A stretch of 64,000 nt of DNA from Pseudofrankia sp. DC12. Its GTDB lineage: Bacteria; Actinomycetota; Actinomycetes; Frankiales; Frankiaceae. The stretch lies in assembly GCF_000966285.1 (NCBI RefSeq), contig NZ_KQ031391.1, positions 5,270,430 to 5,334,429 on the forward strand, written 5' to 3'. Numbering within the stretch: position 1 is the first letter of the stretch; every line of letters starts with the position of its first letter. This document shows positions 59,632 to 64,000 of this stretch, one piece after another. The position numbers and the translations under genes were made by a program. Under the pieces are notes generated by a model. It was not told the DNA's origin. It made no database searches and was given only the letters and a program-made list of their open reading frames with translations.

Positions 59632-59851
59632 GTCAGGCTCCAGCGGCTCCGGACCGAGGGCGGATCCACGCCTCGCCAGCGGGGCGCGTCCTAGCGAGAA
59701 ACAAGGTATCTGTGGAGGAAACCCCACGGGTTACGCGAGAATGACGATTCGCGACCTGTCTAGACCGGGACGCCGGCGCGCTGGCGCGGCCCGCCGCCGG
59801 CCGCCCCAGGTCCCCGGAAGGACGCCAGGTCCCCGGAAGGAGAGGAGCCCG

Positions 59852-60460
59852 ATGCCCGCCACACGGATCGTGCTCGCGTCGGGCTCGCCGCGCCGCCGCG
59901 AGCTACTCGCGGCCATGGGGATCCCGTTCGAGGTGCTGACCAGCGATGTCGACGAGACGGTCGCCGCCTACGACGGCCCGGCGGACTTCGCGCTCCAGCT
60001 CGCGCGGCGCAAGGCCCACGCGGTGGCCGGCCGGGTGGCCGACGCGCTCGTGATCGGCGGGGACACCGTGGTCGAGCTCGACGGGACGATCTTCGGCAAG
60101 CCCGCCGACGAGGCCGCGGCGCTCGCGACGCTCGGCCGGCTGTCCGGGCGGGCCCATCACGTCGTGACCGGGCTCGCCGTCCTCGACACCGCGACGGGCC
60201 TGCTTCGGCAGGAGGCGGCGACGTCCACGGTCCGGATGCGCGTGCTCGCCGACGACGAGATCAGGGCCTACGTCGCGTCCGGCGAGCCGTTCGACAAGGC
60301 CGGCGCCTACACCGTCCAGGGGCTCGGCGGCCGGCTGGTCGCCGCCGTCGACGGGGACCTGGACAACGTCATCGGCCTGCCGACCAGGACGCTGCGCCGG
60401 CTGCTCGCCGGCTTCGGCGTCGAGGTCTCCGCGCCCCAGACCCCCGCGACCCAGGCCTGA
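59852..60460 (+). CDS. maf: Maf-like nucleotide pyrophosphatase
   Basis: A 202-aa house-cleaning enzyme that hydrolyses non-canonical or modified nucleoside triphosphates. LASGSPRRRELLAAMGIPFEV, SDVDET, ALVIGGDTVVELDG, FGKPADEAAALATLGRLSGRAHHVVTG and GEPFDKAGAYTVQGLGG are all characteristic. ATG 59852 follows GGAAGGAGAGGAG. Just upstream, the 17-bp CCAGGTCCCCGGAAGGA occurs twice (59807-59823, 59826-59842), giving a duplicated ribosome-binding region. Confidence 0.95.
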   Translation: MPATRIVLASGSPRRRELLAAMGIPFEVLTSDVDETVAAYDGPADFALQLARRKAHAVAGRVADALVIGGDTVVELDGTIFGKPADEAAALATLGRLSGRAHHVVTGLAVLDTATGLLRQEAATSTVRMRVLADDEIRAYVASGEPFDKAGAYTVQGLGGRLVAAVDGDLDNVIGLPTRTLRRLLAGFGVEVSAPQTPATQA

Positions 60461-60475
60461 CCGGGGCCGGTCCGG

Positions 60476-61504
60476 TCAGCCGGCCGCGACCCAGGACTCG
60501 ATCATCGTGCGGGCGATCGACATGCGGCCGGGCAGCAGCAGCTGGCCGTCGTCGGCGGGCACGCCCCAGTCGCCACGCTTCAGGGCCTCCAGCAGATCGC
60601 CCCGGTGCAGCCACCTCGCCTCGGCGATCTCGTCGCCGTCCAGCCGGATCGGCTGCGCCGGGTCCGCCACGGCCTGGAAGCCGACCATGAGCGAGCGGGG
60701 GAACGGCCAAGCCTGGCTGCCCAGATAGCCGACGTCGCGGACGTCGACCCCGACCTCCTCTGCGATCTCCCGGGCGACGCAGGCCTCCAGCGACTCGCCT
60801 GCCTCGACGAAGCCGGCGAGCACCGACATCCGGCCGGCTGGCCACGTGGTCTGGCGGGCGAGCAGCACCTGGTCGGCCCCGTCGTGGACCAGGCAGATGA
60901 TCGCCGGGTCCGTGCGGGGGAACTCCTCGTGGTTCTCGGCGGCACATTCGCGGGCCCAGCCTGCCTTCGTCGGCCGGGTCGGCGAGCCGTCCCTGGCGCA
61001 GAACCGGGCCCGGTCGTGCCAGGTCAGCAGCGCGATCGCCGTCGTCAGCAGGGCGGCGTCCAGCGGTGCCAGCTCCCCGCCGACCGTGAACAGGCTCAGC
61101 CAGCGCGCGTCTCCCGCGAGCTCGGCCGGCTCGACGCGCAGCGCCCAGTAGAGGACACCGTCGGCCTCGCCGAGCAGCACGGCGTCAGGCGGCGGCGTGT
61201 CGCCGAGCTCGGTCGCCGGGCGGGTCACCAGCCGGGCCCGGCCCTCGACCGCGTCGCCCAGCTCGCCGGGACGCCGGACCGCCGGCGGGGCCGGCAGCTC
61301 GACCGGGGTCCGCCCCGTGGCGTCGAGCACGACGACCCGGGCCTGGGCCCAGCCGGTCTGCTGGCGCGCGGCGTCCAGGCGCAGGAACTCGTCGCGGATG
61401 ACGGTCGCGCTCGCCAGTGGCGGCGGCTCGACCAGCTCGAAGGCCCGCGTGGGGTCGCCCACTCGCTCCGCCGGGTCGCTCGTCTGCTCAGTCGCCGCGG
61501 TCAC
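60476..61504 (-). CDS. nudC: NudC-type NAD(H) pyrophosphatase
   Basis: A 342-aa Nudix hydrolase that cleaves NAD(H) and can remove NAD caps from RNA. The Nudix box is GFVEAGESLEACVAREIAEEVGVD, followed by the NudC marker SQAWPFPRSLMVGF (usually SQPWPFP). The middle zinc ribbon, normally four cysteines, is degenerate: FCARDGSPTRPTKAGWARECAA keeps two. GTG 61504 is the start. A short unexplained coding-like tail precedes it. Confidence 0.92.
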   Translation of the reverse strand: MTAATEQTSDPAERVGDPTRAFELVEPPPLASATVIRDEFLRLDAARQQTGWAQARVVVLDATGRTPVELPAPPAVRRPGELGDAVEGRARLVTRPATELGDTPPPDAVLLGEADGVLYWALRVEPAELAGDARWLSLFTVGGELAPLDAALLTTAIALLTWHDRARFCARDGSPTRPTKAGWARECAAENHEEFPRTDPAIICLVHDGADQVLLARQTTWPAGRMSVLAGFVEAGESLEACVAREIAEEVGVDVRDVGYLGSQAWPFPRSLMVGFQAVADPAQPIRLDGDEIAEARWLHRGDLLEALKRGDWGVPADDGQLLLPGRMSIARTMIESWVAAG

Positions 61505-61537
61505 CTGGGAATCGTCCCTCTCGGTGGGGACGGATGG

Positions 61538-61642
61538 CTACTGCGAGTCGAGGATGTGACGCAGGATGGCGATCAGCACCGGGAGCTTCGCCGCCGCGGA
61601 CGTCTCGTAGGTGTCCAGCGCGGGGAAGCAGCGGATCGCCGG
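61538..61642 (-). pseudogene. Short orphan coding tail upstream of nudC
   Basis: A 34-codon minus-strand frame without a start, between TGA at 61643-61645 and TAG at 61538. It reads CFPALDTYETSAAAKLPVLIAI and ends RHILDSQ, with the strong third-position GC of real genes. It may be the last part of a gene whose remainder was replaced by the sequence carrying the S58 peptidase. I do not recognise it. Confidence 0.3.
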
Positions 61643-61699
61643 TCACATCGGCCGCGCAGGACTGTCGCCACCCGGCCCGGCCCGGCAGGATCGAGACTC

Positions 61700-62851
61700 G
61701 TGGCTGAGCCTCGCCGACGGGCCCGTGAGCACGGCATACCCTTCGATGGGACGCCGGGACCGTTCAACGCGATCACCGACGTCCCGGGCGTCGAGGTCGG
61801 CTACTCGACGCTGATCAGCGGTGACGGGCCGCTGCGGGTTGGCGACGGGCCGGTGCGGACCGGGGTCACCGCGATCCTGCCGGCCGGCCGCGGCGCGATC
61901 GGCTCGGCCGTCGCCGCCGGCGTGCACGCGTTCAACGCCAACGGCGAGATGACGGGCAACGCCTGGCTTACGGAGACCGGGAGCCTCTCACTGCCGGTCA
62001 TGATCACCAATACCCACGCCGTCGGTCCCTGCCACCGCGGCGTGATCGACTGGGTGGTCGCCAACCGGCCGGACCTGGCCCGCGGCTGGCTGCTCCCGGT
62101 GGTCGCCGAGACCTGGGACGGGTATCTCAACGACATCAACGGCGCGCACGTCACCCCGGCCCACGCGATGGCCGCGATCGACGCGGCGGTCGGCGGGCCG
62201 GTCCCCGAAGGCATCGTCGGCGGCGGCACCGGAATGATGTGCTACGGCTTCAAGGGCGGCAGCGGCACGGCGTCCCGGGTCGTGCCCTACGGCCCGGACA
62301 CCTACACCGTGGCCGCCTTCGTCCAGGCCAACTTCGGCCGTCGCGACGAGCTGCGGATCGCCGGTGTTCCGGTAGGTCGCCTGCTCGCCGACGCCGACGC
62401 CGACGCCGACGCACGCGGGTGGGACGGCGACTGGGCGGCGCCACCCGGCGCCGGCAGCTGCATCGCGGTCCTCGCGACCGACGCGCCGCTGCTGCCCGGC
62501 CAGTGCACGTCGCTGGCCCGCCGCGCGCCGCTGGGGCTCGCCCGCACCGGGACCACCGGCTCGCACTTCTCCGGCGACCTCGTTCTCGCCTTCTCCACCG
62601 CGAATCGCGGCGCCCTGACCAGCACCTTCCCGACGGCGGACCCGACCGCCGACGACTACGCGGCCCTGCGGTTCATCCCCTGGGGCCGGCTCGACGCCTT
62701 CTACGAGGCGGCGGTGCAGGCCGTCGAGGAAGCGGTCGTCAACGTCCTGACCACCGCCACCTCGCTGACCGGCCGGGACGACCACCACGCCGAGGCACTG
62801 CCGGTCGGTCGGGTCGAGGACCTGCTGTCCCGCCGGCTCGGGCGAGCCTAG
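61700..62851 (+). CDS. P1 family peptidase (DmpA/S58, self-processing aminopeptidase-like)
   Basis: A 383-aa Ntn-fold hydrolase of the DmpA/peptidase S58 type that cleaves itself before the catalytic serine. The start NAITDVPGVEVGYSTL, then GVTAILPAGRGAIGSAVAAGVHAFNANGEMTG, ITNTHAVGPCHRGVIDW, IVGGGTGMMCYGFKGGSGTASRVV, and the cleavage/nucleophile region GAGSCIAVLATDAPLLPGQ with Ser in GSC. A run of Ala-Asp repeats (ADADADADA) lies before it. GTG 61700 with AGGA upstream is the chosen start. Substrate: N-terminal D-amino or beta-peptides in known members. Confidence 0.92.
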   Translation: MAEPRRRAREHGIPFDGTPGPFNAITDVPGVEVGYSTLISGDGPLRVGDGPVRTGVTAILPAGRGAIGSAVAAGVHAFNANGEMTGNAWLTETGSLSLPVMITNTHAVGPCHRGVIDWVVANRPDLARGWLLPVVAETWDGYLNDINGAHVTPAHAMAAIDAAVGGPVPEGIVGGGTGMMCYGFKGGSGTASRVVPYGPDTYTVAAFVQANFGRRDELRIAGVPVGRLLADADADADARGWDGDWAAPPGAGSCIAVLATDAPLLPGQCTSLARRAPLGLARTGTTGSHFSGDLVLAFSTANRGALTSTFPTADPTADDYAALRFIPWGRLDAFYEAAVQAVEEAVVNVLTTATSLTGRDDHHAEALPVGRVEDLLSRRLGRA

Positions 62852-62872
62852 GGCCGCGGCCGAGCCTGGTCG

Positions 62873-63586
62873 TCAGCCGAAGGCGAGGCGGGCGGCCACG
62901 AACAGCATGGTGAGGCCGATCCCGAGGTCCAGGATGCGCCAGGTTCTGGGGCTGGAAAGGGCGGGCGACGCGAGGCGAGCGCCGTAGCCCAGACAGACGA
63001 ACCACAGGATGCTCGCGACACCCGCGCCGGCGGCGAACCACCAGCGCCCCGTCGGCCCCGACCGTCCGCCGACCGTGCCGAGCACCAGCACGGTGTCGAC
63101 GTAGACATGAGGATTGAGCCAGGTGAGGGCGGCGCAGCGCGCGGCGACAGCCGCCCGCGCCGATCCGACCGGGCCGGCCAGCTTGTGCCTGTCGGTCGCC
63201 ACCTGGAGGGTCGCCACCTGGCGGCCGGCGCCGACGGAGGCCCTGACACCTGGGTCGCGTTGGCCTTCCCGGTCTCCTCCCATCGACCGGACGGACGGGC
63301 GCGCGGCGCGGCGCAGCGAGCCGGCGGCGAACCACAGGATGAAGACGACGCCCAGCCAGCGGACGGCGACCAGCAGCGGCGCGGCGCGGGCCAGCAGGCC
63401 GGCGACGCCGCCGACCCCGGCCGTGATCAGGGCCAGGTCCGAGCCGGCGCAGATCACGACGACCGTCCCGACCCGGTGGCGGGCGAGCCCCTGCTGTAGG
63501 ACGTAGGCGTTCTGCGCCCCGATGGCGACGATTAGCGAGAACCCGGTCAGCAGACCGGTGGCGGCGGCGGCGAGCACGGCCGCCAC
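62873..63586 (-). CDS. LysE/ArgO family amino acid exporter
   Basis: A 237-aa membrane exporter with about six helices. The family start is GLLTGFSLIVAIGAQNAYVLQQGL, LTWLNPHVYVDTVLVLG follows in the middle, and the end is ILDLGIGLTMLFVAARLAFG. The loop of residues 93-145 is longer than usual. It exports basic amino acids such as lysine or arginine. GTG 63586 is the start. The divergent LysR gene is its likely activator. Confidence 0.92.
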   Translation of the reverse strand: MAAVLAAAATGLLTGFSLIVAIGAQNAYVLQQGLARHRVGTVVVICAGSDLALITAGVGGVAGLLARAAPLLVAVRWLGVVFILWFAAGSLRRAARPSVRSMGGDREGQRDPGVRASVGAGRQVATLQVATDRHKLAGPVGSARAAVAARCAALTWLNPHVYVDTVLVLGTVGGRSGPTGRWWFAAGAGVASILWFVCLGYGARLASPALSSPRTWRILDLGIGLTMLFVAARLAFG

Positions 63587-63619
63587 GCTAGGCGGCGGAC
63601 TTCCTGAAGGCCAACGAAA

Positions 63620-63633
63620 GATTCTTCAGAATC
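63620..63633. promoter_or_regulatory. Inverted repeat in the lysE / LysR divergent region
   Basis: GATTCTTCAGAATC: 6-bp arms (GATTCT/AGAATC) with a 2-bp spacer, halfway between the divergent starts (63586 and 63648). It contains the T-N11-A type symmetry of LysR operators and is the only AT-rich palindrome there. Confidence 0.45.
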
Positions 63634-63647
63634 ATTAGCATCACTTC

Positions 63648-64000
63648 ATGGACCCGGAGCTGCCGCCCGCCCAGCTGGCCACGCTCGTCGCGATCGTCGA
63701 GCTGGGCAGCTTCGACGCGGCCGCCCGCCACCTGCACCTGACGCCGAGCGCCGTCAGCCAGCGGATCCGCGCGCTGGAGTCGGCCGCCGGGCAGGTTCTC
63801 GTGCGACGTTCACTGCCGTGCCGGCCCACCGCCGCCGGCGAGGCGCTGCTGCGGCTCGCGCGCCAGACCAGGTTGCTGCACGCCGAGGCCGTCGAGGCGC
63901 TTGGCGGCAGCCCGTCGGGCCGGGTCGAGCTGTCGGTGGCCGTGAACGCGGACTCGCTCGAGACCTGGTTCCGCGACGTCGTCGCCGAGATCGCGCGCTG
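63648..64000 (+). CDS. LysR family regulator, ArgP-like (partial)
   Basis: The first 117 residues of a LysR regulator; the rest lies beyond the window. The HTH covers QLATLVAIVELGSFDAAARHLHLTPSAVSQRIRALESAAG, followed by VLVRRSLPCRPTAAGEALLR and the start of the effector domain. The QRIRALE recognition helix end and divergence from lysE match ArgP/LysG. ATG 63648 is 61 bp from the lysE start. Confidence 0.9.
   Translation, partial: MDPELPPAQLATLVAIVELGSFDAAARHLHLTPSAVSQRIRALESAAGQVLVRRSLPCRPTAAGEALLRLARQTRLLHAEAVEALGGSPSGRVELSVAVNADSLETWFRDVVAEIAR

Noticed and set aside
60605-61699. Upstream extension of the S58 peptidase frame
   Set aside because: It is antisense to nudC, which has the intact Nudix box.
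1-64000. CRISPR array or cas genes
   Set aside because: No set of short regularly spaced repeats and no Cas-like proteins were found on either strand.

Overview
The window is 64 kb of very GC-rich actinobacterial chromosome. GTG starts are frequent, Shine-Dalgarno boxes of the GGAGG type are clear, codon third positions are strongly G/C, and many genes overlap by 4 bp (GTGA/ATGA). The gene content (class III cobalamin genes, oligoribonuclease next to tRNA-His, F420-dependent luciferase-like oxidoreductases, DUF222, TelA/TerD proteins, an IS-rich island) suits a Frankia-like actinomycete. The genus is an inference, not something the sequence proves.

Layout. 1-3374: cobalamin late-assembly genes on the minus strand (a small Ala-rich protein, cobU, cobS, cobT running off the left edge). 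3645-4364: a NarL-type response regulator with a strong terminator. 5-16 kb: housekeeping and metabolic genes (aldehyde dehydrogenase, ribokinase, DUF1697, FhuF-like protein, oligoribonuclease, tRNA-His, pirin, Crp/Fnr regulator, a HipA-like kinase/DUF3037 pair, a shortened DUF222 protein). 16-26 kb: a secreted GH26-like glycosidase with twin repeats, an F420-dependent oxidoreductase, thioesterase, glutathione peroxidase, a GT39-like membrane protein, SSB and an aldo/keto reductase.

26.1-41.2 kb is an accessory island that begins at tRNA-Arg(TCT). It contains a decapitated serine recombinase whose reading frame runs into the tRNA, an rve-type IS with perfect 16-18 bp inverted ends, remnants of IS6, IS5, IS701 and a tyrosine integrase, an IS3 element split by an IS66 element with intact 8-bp target duplications, an N-terminally cut P450, an orphan RsbW-like anti-sigma factor, a low-GC HTH/Clp-N protein, a frameshifted sigma-like regulator with a small membrane protein, a GNAT acetyltransferase behind a 19-bp perfect inverted repeat, and a broken MmgE/PrpD gene.

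41.3-53 kb returns to ordinary high-GC backbone: PAP2-family membrane protein, SnoaL-like protein, a truncated luciferase-like paralogue, two divergent paralogous membrane proteins (COG4705 type), an OmpR/histidine-kinase pair, a DUF4232 secreted protein, and a TelA / small protein / TerD-like cluster. 52.9-59.7 kb is a minus-strand operon: a type III glutamine synthetase-like ligase, a class II amidotransferase, a GXGXG protein, an FMN glutamate-synthase-like protein, a FAD amine oxidoreductase and an XRE-cupin regulator. This matches the gamma-glutamylmethylamide / N-methylglutamate or Glx gene set and probably handles an amine nitrogen source. The window ends with Maf, NudC, an S58 peptidase and the divergent lysE / LysR (argP-like) pair.
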